DNA from: Bifidobacterium sp. UBA744
GTDB taxonomy: Bacteria > Actinomycetota > Actinomycetes > Actinomycetales > Bifidobacteriaceae
Reading direction: 5' to 3'
Assembly (NCBI GenBank): GCA_002298605.1
Contig: DBKS01000055.1
Span: 47,251-111,250, forward strand
Length of the DNA stretch: 64,000 nucleotides
Below are positions 28,139 through 38,655 of the stretch, piece by piece. Made by a program: the position numbers and the translations under genes. A model generated the notes under the pieces. That model made no database searches, had not been told where the DNA came from, and worked only from the letters and a program-made list of their open reading frames with translations. How positions within the stretch are numbered: position 1 is the stretch's first letter; each line of letters starts with the position of its first letter.

Positions 28139-29035
28139 GTGCAATTCATCGCCATTGATTCCTTCGAAGACAGCCGCGTCGACGCCTATGTCAATCTCAC
28201 CGAGGTGCAGCTGCGCAATCGTCTGGAACCCGCCAAGGGCATCTTCATCGCCGAATCCCCCAAAGTGATTGATCGGGCGCTGGCCGCCGGGCGCGAGCCA
28301 CTGTCCCTGCTGGTCGAGGAGCAATGGATCACGGGCATGGCCGATGAATTCGAATTCATCGACGCCCATTGGGGGACTGACGTTCCCGTGTATGTGGCGA
28401 ACGCCGAGTTGCTCAGGCAGCTGACCGGGTACCGGCTGCACCGCGGCGCCCTGTCCGCCATGCGCCGGTGGCCGTTGCCGTCAGTCGCCGAGGTCTGCCG
28501 GGAAGCCAGCCGGATTGCGGTGATGGAGAACATCGTGGATCCCACGAATGTGGGCGCCCTGATGCGATCCGCGGCCGCCTTGGACGTTGACGCCGTACTG
28601 GTCACCCCGTCGTGCGGAGACCCCCTGTATCGTCGCGCCGCGCGCGTTTCGATGGGCACGGTGTTCCAGATCCCGTGGACCCGCATCGGCGGCGACGACA
28701 CCCACTATTGGCCGCGGAGGGGACTGGAGGAGCTCTCGTCACTCGGATTCACCACGGTGGCCATGGCGCTGACCGACGACTCGATTTCCATGGACGATTT
28801 GGCACGCCGCCTCAATAGCGGAAACAGCGACCCGAATCACGTGGACAGGTTGGCGTTGATTTTCGGCACCGAGGGCGACGGCCTGTCCCGCCGCACCATC
28901 GCCCAGGCGGACCTCACGGTCAAGATCCCCATGGGCCATGACGTCGACAGCCTCAACGTGGCCGCCTCCAGCGCGGTTGCTTTCTGGGCGACGCGTCGAA
29001 CCGGTACGACACACAACGATGCCCTGAGTCTGTAA
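28139..29035 (+). CDS. TrmH/SpoU-family RNA 2'-O-methyltransferase
   Basis: A 298-residue SPOUT-class methyltransferase. The N-terminal substrate-binding domain contains GIFIAESPKVIDRALAAGRE. The knot domain has the three family motifs: ENIVDPTNVGALMRSAAAL, ALIFGTEGDGLS and KIPMGHDVDSLNVAASSAV. It methylates a ribose in rRNA or tRNA; the target cannot be assigned from sequence. The GTG start has GAGAGGAC 5 bases upstream. It stands between tRNA-Leu and glgC on the plus strand. Confidence 0.93.
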   Translation: MQFIAIDSFEDSRVDAYVNLTEVQLRNRLEPAKGIFIAESPKVIDRALAAGREPLSLLVEEQWITGMADEFEFIDAHWGTDVPVYVANAELLRQLTGYRLHRGALSAMRRWPLPSVAEVCREASRIAVMENIVDPTNVGALMRSAAALDVDAVLVTPSCGDPLYRRAARVSMGTVFQIPWTRIGGDDTHYWPRRGLEELSSLGFTTVAMALTDDSISMDDLARRLNSGNSDPNHVDRLALIFGTEGDGLSRRTIAQADLTVKIPMGHDVDSLNVAASSAVAFWATRRTGTTHNDALSL

Positions 29036-29130
29036 TCCATGCAATGATGTGAGGCAGGAACACCGAAGTGCGCAATGATGCGCGGAGGTGGCGAACAACG
29101 ACGCATAACTACAGATGAAGGAAGGAAAAG

Positions 29131-30375
29131 ATGGCTAAGAATCCGAAAGTCCTGTCCATCGTACTCGCGGGTGGCGAAGGCACTCGTCTGATGCCGTTGA
29201 CCCGCGACCGAGCCAAGCCCGCCGTGCCGTTTGGCGGCGTGTTCCGCCTTGTGGATTTCCCACTGAGCAATCTGGTGAACTCCGGGTACCAGCACATCAT
29301 TGTGCTCACCCAATACAAGTCGCATTCGCTTGACCGCCACATCTCGCAGGTTTGGCGATTCTCCCCGTTGCTGGGCAACTACGTCTCCCCCGTGCCGGCG
29401 CAGCAGCGTCTCGGCAAGCACTGGTATCTCGGATCCGCCGACGCCATCTACCAGACCATCAACATCATCGAGGACGTCCGGCCCGATATCGTGGTGATCG
29501 TCGGCGCCGACCACGTCTACCGTATGGACTTCGAGCAGATGGTCCAGTCCCACATCGAATCCGGCGCCGAGTTCACCGTGGCGGGCATTCGCCAGCCGAT
29601 CGAGGCGTCGAAGTCCTTCGGCGTCATCGAGGTGGATCCGAACCATCCGAACATGATCAGGAACTTCCGCGAAAAGCCCGAGCACACCACCGGCCTTCCC
29701 GATGCGCCCGATCAGATTCTGGCCTCCATGGGCAACTATGTGGCCAATACCGATGCGCTGTTCGACGCGTTGGCGAAGGATGAGAAGGCGCAGGACACCA
29801 AGCACGACATGGGAGGCGACATCGCCCCGTATTTCGCCGCGCGCAACGCCGCCGGCGTCTACGATTTCACCACCAACGAGATTCCCGGCGCCACCGACAA
29901 GGACCATGCGTATTGGCGCGACGTAGGCACCATCAAGCAGTTCTACGATGCGCATATGGACCTGATCGCCTATGTGCCGGAATTCAATTTGTACAACTCC
30001 GACTGGCCGATCTACACCATGTCGGGCAATCTGCCGCCGGCGAAGTTCGTGCATGCGGGCCGTGACCGTCTGGGACACGCCACCGATTCGATCGTCTCCC
30101 CCGGCGTCATCGTCTCCGGCGGCGAGGTGCATCATTCGGTGCTCTCCCCGAATGTCCGCATTCACTCCTGGAGCCAGGTCGTCGATTCGATCCTCTTCGA
30201 CAATGTGACGATCAACCGTCGCGCACGCGTCTACAAGGCGATTCTCGACAAGAATGTGGTGTTGACGGAAAATTCCACCGTTGGCATCGATACGGAGCAT
30301 GACATCGAACGCGGCTTCACGGTCACCCCCGAAGGCATCACCGTGGTTCCGAAGGGCACCATCGTCGACGACTGA
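29131..30375 (+). CDS. glgC: Glucose-1-phosphate adenylyltransferase
   Basis: A 414-residue ADP-glucose pyrophosphorylase, the first step of glycogen synthesis. The N-terminal nucleotidyltransferase domain has [20 protein letters not shown] and [11 protein letters not shown]; the catalytic core includes [15 protein letters not shown] and [12 protein letters not shown]; sugar-phosphate contacts lie in [18 protein letters not shown] and FREKPEH. The C-terminal left-handed beta-helix carries the allosteric region ([18 protein letters not shown]). The ATG has GGAAGG about 7 bases upstream. Its product feeds the glycogen synthase coded at 2168-3415. A long hairpin follows. Confidence 0.97.
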   Translation: MAKNPKVLSIVLAGGEGTRLMPLTRDRAKPAVPFGGVFRLVDFPLSNLVNSGYQHIIVLTQYKSHSLDRHISQVWRFSPLLGNYVSPVPAQQRLGKHWYLGSADAIYQTINIIEDVRPDIVVIVGADHVYRMDFEQMVQSHIESGAEFTVAGIRQPIEASKSFGVIEVDPNHPNMIRNFREKPEHTTGLPDAPDQILASMGNYVANTDALFDALAKDEKAQDTKHDMGGDIAPYFAARNAAGVYDFTTNEIPGATDKDHAYWRDVGTIKQFYDAHMDLIAYVPEFNLYNSDWPIYTMSGNLPPAKFVHAGRDRLGHATDSIVSPGVIVSGGEVHHSVLSPNVRIHSWSQVVDSILFDNVTINRRARVYKAILDKNVVLTENSTVGIDTEHDIERGFTVTPEGITVVPKGTIVDD

Positions 30376-30398
30376 AACCCGTCGCATCGCATATGAGC

Positions 30399-30441
30399 AT
30401 ATGAATTGAGGGACATCGTGATGATGTCCCTCAATTCATAT
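30399..30441. terminator. 19-bp perfect hairpin between glgC and sufT
   Basis: A perfect 19-bp stem (30399-30417 with 30423-30441, core AATTGAGGGACATC) with a 5-base loop, between convergent genes. Neither side has a clear T-run, so it may stabilise 3' ends rather than terminate on its own. Confidence 0.65.
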
Positions 30442-30508
30442 CTGCGCCGATTGTATGCATATCCGCAATGTATCCGCACACGTCAACGGCCGCAGTGGAC
30501 CACGGCGA

Positions 30509-31090
30509 TCAGTATTGTGGCATATTGTCGAAGTTGAATCCGATGGCGGCCAGCTGCTCGCGGCCTTCCGGCGTGATCTTCTCCATAGTCCACCGGGGCT
30601 GCCAGGTCCAGTCGATGCGGAATTCCTCAACCAGTCCGGCCAGCACGCTCGCGCATTCATCCTCGATCAGATCGGTAAGCGGACATGCCGGTGTGGTAAG
30701 CGTCATGGTGATGATCGCGCGGCCAAGCTCGTCAATCTCGATGCCGTACACCAAGCCGAGATCAATCACATCGATGCCAAGTTCAGGATCAATGACCTGA
30801 TGCAACGCCTCCTTGACATCCTGCGCGGTGGCGCGACCGATATCATCCACGGCCTTGATCGGAATGTCGGGATCCGACGGATCGTTCTCCTCCTGGCATC
30901 CGCACGACCCCTGATGCTCGCCGTGACCGCAGGCGCCATCGTGCTTCGACTCCTGGGGATGGCCCTCCGGGAAGCCCTTGGCAAGATTCGGATTGGCCAT
31001 GACGCGCCGGGAAGCCTCCTCGTCTTTCAACACACCGTTCACGGCGTCGAATACGGAAGCGGTGGGTTCGGGGACCAGATTGTCGCTCAT
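30509..31090 (-). CDS. sufT: SufT-like MIP18/DUF59 Fe-S assembly protein with Cys/His-rich extension
   Basis: A 193-residue protein. The C-terminal half (about 80-193) is a DUF59/MIP18 domain: DVKEALHQVIDPELGIDVID, GLVYGIEID and the conserved cysteine in TLTTPACPLTDLIEDE. It supports Fe-S cluster maturation or transfer. The N-terminal about 75 residues are an extension with Cys54, Cys63 and Cys65 and several His (44, 50, 56, 59) that could bind metal. Most SufT proteins are near 100-110 residues, so this is unusual. The ATG at 31090 has GGAGGAAG just upstream; a longer in-frame start at 31180 would run into sufU. Last gene of the suf operon. Confidence 0.9.
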   Translation of the reverse strand: MSDNLVPEPTASVFDAVNGVLKDEEASRRVMANPNLAKGFPEGHPQESKHDGACGHGEHQGSCGCQEENDPSDPDIPIKAVDDIGRATAQDVKEALHQVIDPELGIDVIDLGLVYGIEIDELGRAIITMTLTTPACPLTDLIEDECASVLAGLVEEFRIDWTWQPRWTMEKITPEGREQLAAIGFNFDNMPQY

Positions 31091-31116
31091 TGTTTCTTCC
31101 TCCTGGTAATTCCGCA

Positions 31117-31662
31117 TTATTTCGCAGCCAAAGCTTTGGCGACCGAATCCTTCAGGCCTTCCCAACCCAACAGCGCGCACTTGATGCGCATGGGATATTT
31201 GGACACGCCCTGGAACACCACTGCGTCGCCAAGGCGATCCTCAGCCGCTTCGTCGTCCAGACCGGCGCCACGAGATTGCATAAGGCGGTGGAACAGGCGT
31301 TCCAGGCCCATGGCCTCGTCAACAGTGGTCCCCTCAACCAGATCCACCATAATCGACAGACTGGCCTGGCAGATCGAACAACCGTGGCCATCCCATACCA
31401 GACGTTTGATGACATGGGGCTCATCGTCGGAAATCTCCACATGCACGGTGGCCTCATCACCGCAGGTGGGATTGAACTGATGGGATTCGCCAGGCGTGCA
31501 ATACTCATGCGAAGCACGAATCGTCGTGTCGCCCGCACTGCTCCCCTCCACGGCCGCGTCGGCAGCGAAATGCTCCCGGCCATGCGGATTGCGTGCGGCC
31601 TCGAGGATGACCTCTTGATACATCTGTTCGAGGCCGTCGCCGCTCATACCAAAATCGTTCAT
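31117..31662 (-). CDS. sufU: SufU-type Fe-S / sulfur-transfer protein
   Basis: A 181-residue NifU/IscU-like protein. The three ligand cysteines are in FNPTCGDEATV, DGHGCSICQASLSIM and YPMRIKCALLGW. The SufU type takes sulfur from SufS and is zinc-binding in Gram-positives. A short insert before the first cysteine motif (ASHEYCTPGESHQ) adds an extra Cys and His. The ATG at 31662 has AGAGAG upstream; MSGDG at 31647 is an alternative. It follows sufS directly. Confidence 0.94.
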   Translation of the reverse strand: MNDFGMSGDGLEQMYQEVILEAARNPHGREHFAADAAVEGSSAGDTTIRASHEYCTPGESHQFNPTCGDEATVHVEISDDEPHVIKRLVWDGHGCSICQASLSIMVDLVEGTTVDEAMGLERLFHRLMQSRGAGLDDEAAEDRLGDAVVFQGVSKYPMRIKCALLGWEGLKDSVAKALAAK

Positions 31663-31705
31663 AGCTCTCTTTGTAGTGATGCTAGGGAAAACGCGCCAGA
31701 GCGTA

Positions 31706-32980
31706 TCACTCAGCGCCGAAAAAACGACGAATGCCCTTGCATGCCTCAATCAGGGCACGCGCGTCATCGACGCTGTTATACACACCCGTGGAGGCACGGT
31801 TGGAGGCATACAGGCCGAAATGACGATGCACGGGCTGTGCGCAGTGATGCCCGACACGAACGGCGATGCCCTGCGCGTCAAGATACTGGCCGACATCATG
31901 GGGATGCACCCCGGCCACGTCAAACGCCACCGTGCCAATGCGGCGCACGTTCTCACGAGGCCCGAGAATGCGGAACCCATCCAGATCCGCCAGCTTCAGC
32001 AACTCGGCGGCAATGGTTTTCTCATGCTCCTCGACATTGGCCATGCCGATGCGCATCATCCAGTCGGCGGCCGCTCCGGCGGCGACCACCTGGGCCACCG
32101 GCTGCGTGCCGGCCTCGAAGCGCGCCGGCGGCGCCATATACTGAGCTTCCTGGTCCATCCACGCCAGTTCCACCATGGAACCGCCGAAATTGGCGGGCGG
32201 CAGCGCCTCGAGCAGCTCACGCTTGCCATAGAGGAATCCCACGCCGGTGGGACCGTACATCTTGTGTCCGCTCCATGCGGCGAAATCCACATCCAGGGCG
32301 TGGAAATCCACGGCGAGATGCGGCACCGACTGGCAGGCGTCGAGCACGACCACGGCGCCGACCTCATGGGCGCAGCGAACAATCGGGGCGATGTCGGTGA
32401 TGGCACCGGTGACATTGGCGACATGGCAGACCGCCACCACCTTGGTGCGCTCGGTGATCACCTCATCGGCGGTGTCGGAGCGAATACGGCCCTCCTCGTC
32501 CAAGTCGAGCCACTTCAGGGTCGCCCCCGTACGCATCGCAAGCTCCTGGAACGGCAAAAGCACCGAATGATGCTCGGCCTTGGAGACGACGATTTCGTCA
32601 CCGGGCTTCAGGCTGAAACGGCGAGCCGCCTCCCCTCCCCGCCCAAGGCTGGCATTGCCGAAGGCCGTGGCGAGAAGATTCAATCCGGCGGTCGCCCCGC
32701 CCGTGACGACGATCTCCTCCTCACCTTCGGCCGCGTTGGCGCCGACCAGCCGAGCCACCTTGGCCCGGGCCTGTTCGAACGCTTCGGTGCTGAGCGCCGC
32801 AAGTTCGTGGGCACCGCGGTGAACGCCCGCGTTGATGGTGCGGTAGAAGTCGGCTTCCGCATCAATCACGCACCGGGGCTTTTGCGATGTGGCCGCCGAA
32901 TCGAGATACACCAACGGATGCCCATGGATCTGCTGATCCAGAATGGGAAATTCACCGCGTATCGTTGCAAAATCCACCAT
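31706..32980 (-). CDS. sufS: Cysteine desulfurase SufS
   Basis: A 424-residue class V aminotransferase-fold enzyme that removes sulfur from cysteine as persulfide. Motifs: YLDSAATSQKP at the N-terminus, AEHHSVLLPFQ, the PLP lysine in WSGHKMYGPTGVGFL and the active cysteine in RVGHHCAQPVHRHFG (SufS rather than IscS type). It transfers sulfur to SufU. The ATG follows sufC by about 40 bases on the same strand. Confidence 0.96.
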   Translation of the reverse strand: MVDFATIRGEFPILDQQIHGHPLVYLDSAATSQKPRCVIDAEADFYRTINAGVHRGAHELAALSTEAFEQARAKVARLVGANAAEGEEEIVVTGGATAGLNLLATAFGNASLGRGGEAARRFSLKPGDEIVVSKAEHHSVLLPFQELAMRTGATLKWLDLDEEGRIRSDTADEVITERTKVVAVCHVANVTGAITDIAPIVRCAHEVGAVVVLDACQSVPHLAVDFHALDVDFAAWSGHKMYGPTGVGFLYGKRELLEALPPANFGGSMVELAWMDQEAQYMAPPARFEAGTQPVAQVVAAGAAADWMMRIGMANVEEHEKTIAAELLKLADLDGFRILGPRENVRRIGTVAFDVAGVHPHDVGQYLDAQGIAVRVGHHCAQPVHRHFGLYASNRASTGVYNSVDDARALIEACKGIRRFFGAE

Positions 32981-33021
32981 TGCTATCGCCTTCCCTGTCT
33001 GTCTCGATGATGCTGCGAAAT

Positions 33022-33801
33022 TCAGGCCAAAGCGGACTCGGAGTCGGAGCCTTCGGGCAGGTACGCATCATAACCGTTCTCCTCAAGCTCGTCGGCCAGT
33101 TCGGGGCCACCGGTCTTCACAAAGTGGCCGTCGGCGAACACATGCACGATATCCGGCTTGATGTACTTGAGGATGCGGGTGTAGTGGGTCACCATCAGAA
33201 TGCCGAAGTTGTTGGCTTCCTTGGCGCGGTTGACGCCCTCCGACACAATGCGCAAGGCGTCGACATCCAAACCGGAGTCGGTTTCGTCGAGAATGGCGAA
33301 CTTGGGCCTGAGCAGTTCGAGCTGCAGCACTTCCGCGCGCTTCTTCTCACCGCCGGAGAAGCCTTCGTTCACCGAGCGGGTGGCGAATTTCGGATCCATC
33401 TTCAGGCGCTTCATGGCATCGGTGAGTTCCCTGGTCCACGTGCGGATCGCCGGTGCCTTGCCGTCGACTTCGGTTTTGGCGGTGCGCAGGAAGTTGGTCA
33501 TGGACACGCCGGGCACCTCCACCGGATACTGCATGGCCAGAAACAGACCGGCCTTGGCGCGCTCATCCGGGGTCATTTTGAGAATATCCCGACCGTCCAG
33601 CAACGCCTCGCCGGAATCCACCACATACTTGGGATGCCCGGCCAGCGTATAGGCCAAAGTGGATTTGCCGGAGCCGTTGGGCCCCATGATGGCATGGGTC
33701 TCGCCGGAATGCACGGTGAGGTTGACGCCCTTCAGAATCGGCTTGATGCCGTCTTTGGTTTCGACATGGACGCGAAGATCCTTGATTTCGAGAGTTGACA
33801 T
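33022..33801 (-). CDS. sufC: Fe-S assembly ATPase SufC
   Basis: A 259-residue ABC-type ATPase of the SufBCD scaffold. Walker A is GPNGSGKST, signature FSGGEKKRAEVLQ, Walker B FAILDETDSGLDVDAL and switch histidine VTHYTRIL. The ETDSGLD stretch after Walker B is the SufC hallmark. It has no membrane partner; it binds SufB and SufD. Start MSTLEIKDLRV; it follows sufD within the operon. Confidence 0.97.
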   Translation of the reverse strand: MSTLEIKDLRVHVETKDGIKPILKGVNLTVHSGETHAIMGPNGSGKSTLAYTLAGHPKYVVDSGEALLDGRDILKMTPDERAKAGLFLAMQYPVEVPGVSMTNFLRTAKTEVDGKAPAIRTWTRELTDAMKRLKMDPKFATRSVNEGFSGGEKKRAEVLQLELLRPKFAILDETDSGLDVDALRIVSEGVNRAKEANNFGILMVTHYTRILKYIKPDIVHVFADGHFVKTGGPELADELEENGYDAYLPEGSDSESALA

Positions 33802-33866
33802 GGTGTTACTTGCTCCTCAACCTGATTGCAGGCCCTGTCATCTGCCTGCGCTACGTTCTTGGTTTT

Positions 33867-35105
33867 CTACTTGTCTTCCAGCACCTGCGCCATGGCATCG
33901 GTTTCGCCGCGCGCCAGCCTGCGATCGATCACATCCATGAGATGCTCGGAAATGGCCTGGATGCCGATCTCCCCCACCAGCTCGCCGAAGAAGCCGCGAA
34001 CCACCAGTTTGCGGGCCTCAACCTCCGGAATGCCCCTGGATTCGAGGTAGAACAGCTCCTCGTCGTCGAAGCGGCCGACGGACGACGCATGGCCGGCTCC
34101 GATGATGTTGCCGTTCTCGATTTCCAGATTCGGTTCGGAATCGGCGATGGCGCCGGGAGTGAGCACCAGATTGCGGTTGAGCTCGTAGGAGTCGGTGCCG
34201 GGGGCGGTCGGCTGGATGAGGGCGTTGCCCACCCACGTGGAATGCGCGCCCTTGCCTTCCAGTGCACCCTTGTAGACCACGCGGGACTTGCAGTCGGGAT
34301 GGTTGTGCACCACCATCGTACGGTGCTCGATATGCTCACCGGGATCCACGAAATAGATGCCGAGCATATTGAGGTCGCCCTGCTCGCCGCCGAAGTCCTG
34401 ATCCATGCGGATGCGGACCACGTCGCCACCGAGTGTGACCATCGAATGCCTCAGGCTGGAGCCCTCGCCCACGTGGATGCGGTGGTTGCCCACATGCTTG
34501 GCACTTCTGTCCCATTCCTGGATGAACGTGGTGGATACGTGGGAATCCCTGCCGGTGACGATCTCCACGCCTTCGGCCAGTCGAACGTCGCCGTCATGCT
34601 CCACCACCACGTCGGCATGCGTCCGATCGGCGGCGGAAATCACCAGATGCAATGCGTCCAGATCATGGCTGTTGCCGTGAACGCGCACCAGCACCGGCTG
34701 TGCGATCTCGCCATTCAGCTCGATAACCGTCGCCCGACTATTCGAGTTCCATTCGACGGCCGACACGCGATCGTTCGGCTTCGACACGGTGCCCGAGGGG
34801 GTCTCCCCCATGGTCACCGTCCGCACGGTCACACCGGGCAGGTCGTCGATCGCGGTGCCGTCGATCGCGCTGACGGTTACCGTGGTGTCACCGGACGGAA
34901 CGAATACATTGAAAAATTCCTCAATACGCTCGATCGGCGTGTACCGCCATTCGTCCTGCTTGCGGTTCGGCTGCGCATAGTCGTCCGCATTGAATGAGCG
35001 GATGGCGTTGTCGACGCTGGACGGCATGGCCGCCGGATTGGCGTACGGATCGTTCGGATCCGCCACCGGAATGTTCGCTTCTTTGATTGCCGTGGTATCT
35101 GCCAT
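33867..35105 (-). CDS. sufD: Fe-S assembly protein SufD
   Basis: A 412-residue SufBD-family protein. The N-terminal helical part is followed by the beta-helix core, with FVDPGEHIEHRTMVVHNHPD, SRVVYKGALEGKGAHSTWVG and the C-terminal HASSVGRFDDEELFYLESRG, all typical. The FYLESRGI...ARKLVVRGFF motif near the end contacts SufC. It starts 4 bases after sufB, so translational coupling is likely. Part of the SufBC2D scaffold on which clusters form. Confidence 0.96.
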   Translation of the reverse strand: MADTTAIKEANIPVADPNDPYANPAAMPSSVDNAIRSFNADDYAQPNRKQDEWRYTPIERIEEFFNVFVPSGDTTVTVSAIDGTAIDDLPGVTVRTVTMGETPSGTVSKPNDRVSAVEWNSNSRATVIELNGEIAQPVLVRVHGNSHDLDALHLVISAADRTHADVVVEHDGDVRLAEGVEIVTGRDSHVSTTFIQEWDRSAKHVGNHRIHVGEGSSLRHSMVTLGGDVVRIRMDQDFGGEQGDLNMLGIYFVDPGEHIEHRTMVVHNHPDCKSRVVYKGALEGKGAHSTWVGNALIQPTAPGTDSYELNRNLVLTPGAIADSEPNLEIENGNIIGAGHASSVGRFDDEELFYLESRGIPEVEARKLVVRGFFGELVGEIGIQAISEHLMDVIDRRLARGETDAMAQVLEDK

Positions 35106-35109
35106 GGGA

Positions 35110-36606
<1,497 letters not shown>

Positions 36607-36747
36607 CGTGCGCTGCCTCCTATTCCTTGAGAACAATCCTACGTAAACCTAACAGATACAATCCAGGCACGCCAGTACCCACCCCGCACTCCGACCGTGG
36701 GATTGCGTGAGGTATCTCACTGTTGCGCAGGCCTGTTGGCACAGATC

Positions 36748-36778
36748 GAGCCGCCACCCGACATGCGAATGGCGGCTC
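36748..36778 (-). terminator. Hairpin after pyrG
   Basis: Stem GAGCCGCCA/TGGCGGCTC (9 bp, 36748-36756 with 36770-36778) between the pyrG stop and the sufB start. There is no T-run, so termination strength is uncertain. Confidence 0.5.
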
Positions 36779-36808
36779 AACCATATGTGGGATTGGTCGT
36801 CAGCCCCT

Positions 36809-38467
36809 TCAGCGCTGCGCCTGGTGATCCAACGCCGCCCTGACCAGACCGGCAAACAGCGGATGCGGCTTGGTGGGACGGGACTTGAACTCCGGATGTG
36901 CCTGAGTACCCACATAGAACGGGTGGACGTCCTGCGGCAGCTCAACGAACTCGGTCAGTTCGCCGTCAGGACTCTGGCCGGAGATGCGCAGGCCGGCCTC
37001 ACGCAGACGATCCTTGTAGGCCACGTTGACTTCGTAGCGGTGACGATGACGCTCGGTGACATGCGTGGTGCCGTAGAGCTGCGCGACGAGGGAGTCCTCT
37101 TCCAACTCGGCCGGGTAGGAGCCGAGACGCATGGTGTGTCCCATATCGCCCTTGCCCGCCACGATATCCTTCTGCTCCTCCATCGTGGCGATCACGGGAT
37201 TGGCGCAATCCGGCTCGAATTCGGAGGAATTGGCGTCGGTCAGGCCGAGTACGTGGCGGGAATACTCGATCACCATGGACTGCAGGCCAAGGCACAGGCC
37301 CAGAGCCGGAAGCTTGTGCTCACGAGCGAATTTCAGCGCGCCGATCTTGCCTTCAATGCCGCGGATGCCGAATCCACCGGGCACCACGATGCCGTCGACC
37401 TGGTCGAGCGCCGCGGCGGCACCCTCCTCCGTTTCACACTTGTCGGCGGCAACCCACTTGACATTCACCTTGGCCCAGTTGGCGAAGCCGCCGGCCTTGA
37501 TGGCCTCGGTCACAGACAGGTATGCATCGGGCAGGTCGATGTACTTGCCGACGATGGCGATGTTGACCTCGTGCTTCGGATGATGCACGCGCTCCAACAG
37601 ATCAGCCCATTCATCCCAGTCCACGTCGTGGAACGGCAGGCCAAGCTCGCGCACCACATAGGCGTCAAGCCCCTCTTCGAAGAGGATCTTCGGCACATCG
37701 TAGATGCTGGGCGCGTCCACGCAGTTGACCACGCCTTCGGCGTCCACGTCGCACATCAGGGAGATCTTGTCCTTGATGGCCTGATTCAGCGGGCGGTCAG
37801 AGCGCAGCACCAGCGCGTCGGGGGCGATGCCCAGCTGGCGCAGCATCATGACGGAATGCTGGGTGGGCTTCGTCTTGAGCTCGTGAGCCGCGGAGATATA
37901 CGGAACCAGCGAGACGTGCACGAACATGCAGTTCTCACTGCCCAGATCACGGCGGACCTCACGCGCGGCCTCAAGGAAGGGCTGCGATTCGATGTCGCCC
38001 ACCGTACCGCCGATTTCGGTGATGATCACGTCGACGTCGTCGGAAGCCTGAGCACGCATACGGGACTTGATCTCGTTGGTGATGTGCGGGATCACCTGCA
38101 CGCACTGACCGAGATATTCGCCCGCGCGCTCCTTGCGCAGCACGGACTGGTAGATCTGACCGGTGGTGACATTGGCCTTCTGGGACAGAAAAACGTCCAG
38201 GAAACGCTCGTAGTGGCCGATGTCGAGATCGGTTTCGGCGCCGTCCTCGGTCACATACACCTCACCATGCTGGAAGGGGTTCATAGTACCGGGATCGACA
38301 TTGATATACGGATCGAGTTTCTGCTGAAGCACCCTGATACCGCGGCTGCGCAGCAGGCGTCCGAGGGATGATGCGGTGAGTCCCTTACCGAGGGACGACA
38401 CGACGCCGCCAGTGACGAAAATGTGCTTGGTGACGTGTTCTTGCGAATTGCCATGTGTTCTTGCCAT
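36809..38467 (-). CDS. pyrG: CTP synthase
   Basis: A 552-residue enzyme that makes CTP from UTP, ATP and glutamine. The N-terminal synthetase domain begins [20 protein letters not shown] and has [40 protein letters not shown] and [17 protein letters not shown]. The class I amidotransferase domain has [15 protein letters not shown], the nucleophile in ALGLCLGLQ, and the final His/Glu in [12 protein letters not shown]. Length is standard. The ATG at 38467 has a weak ribosome site. Single gene between the suf operon and an accessory gene. Confidence 0.97.
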   Translation of the reverse strand: MARTHGNSQEHVTKHIFVTGGVVSSLGKGLTASSLGRLLRSRGIRVLQQKLDPYINVDPGTMNPFQHGEVYVTEDGAETDLDIGHYERFLDVFLSQKANVTTGQIYQSVLRKERAGEYLGQCVQVIPHITNEIKSRMRAQASDDVDVIITEIGGTVGDIESQPFLEAAREVRRDLGSENCMFVHVSLVPYISAAHELKTKPTQHSVMMLRQLGIAPDALVLRSDRPLNQAIKDKISLMCDVDAEGVVNCVDAPSIYDVPKILFEEGLDAYVVRELGLPFHDVDWDEWADLLERVHHPKHEVNIAIVGKYIDLPDAYLSVTEAIKAGGFANWAKVNVKWVAADKCETEEGAAAALDQVDGIVVPGGFGIRGIEGKIGALKFAREHKLPALGLCLGLQSMVIEYSRHVLGLTDANSSEFEPDCANPVIATMEEQKDIVAGKGDMGHTMRLGSYPAELEEDSLVAQLYGTTHVTERHRHRYEVNVAYKDRLREAGLRISGQSPDGELTEFVELPQDVHPFYVGTQAHPEFKSRPTKPHPLFAGLVRAALDHQAQR

Positions 38468-38620
38468 GGAACTTCAGCCTATCATCCGTACAAGACTCGC
38501 GACGCGCGACGGCGTTCACCGGCACTTGAATCCTTGGGGCGAATTGCTGCACATGCAGGTTTCACGTTATCCACAATTCATGCCAAGACCAGAACGTTCC
38601 CCCACAGTGTCCGATTGAGA

Positions 38621-38649
38621 TTGCGCTGCGGGGAGCGGTCGTCTAGCGT
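38621..38649 (+). promoter_or_regulatory. Promoter of the AbiEi-like gene (leaderless)
   Basis: TTGCGC (38621-38626), exactly 17 bases, TAGCGT (38644-38649), then six bases to the ATG at 38656. Transcription would start at or next to the ATG. Confidence 0.45.
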
Positions 38650-38655
38650 GGCCTC

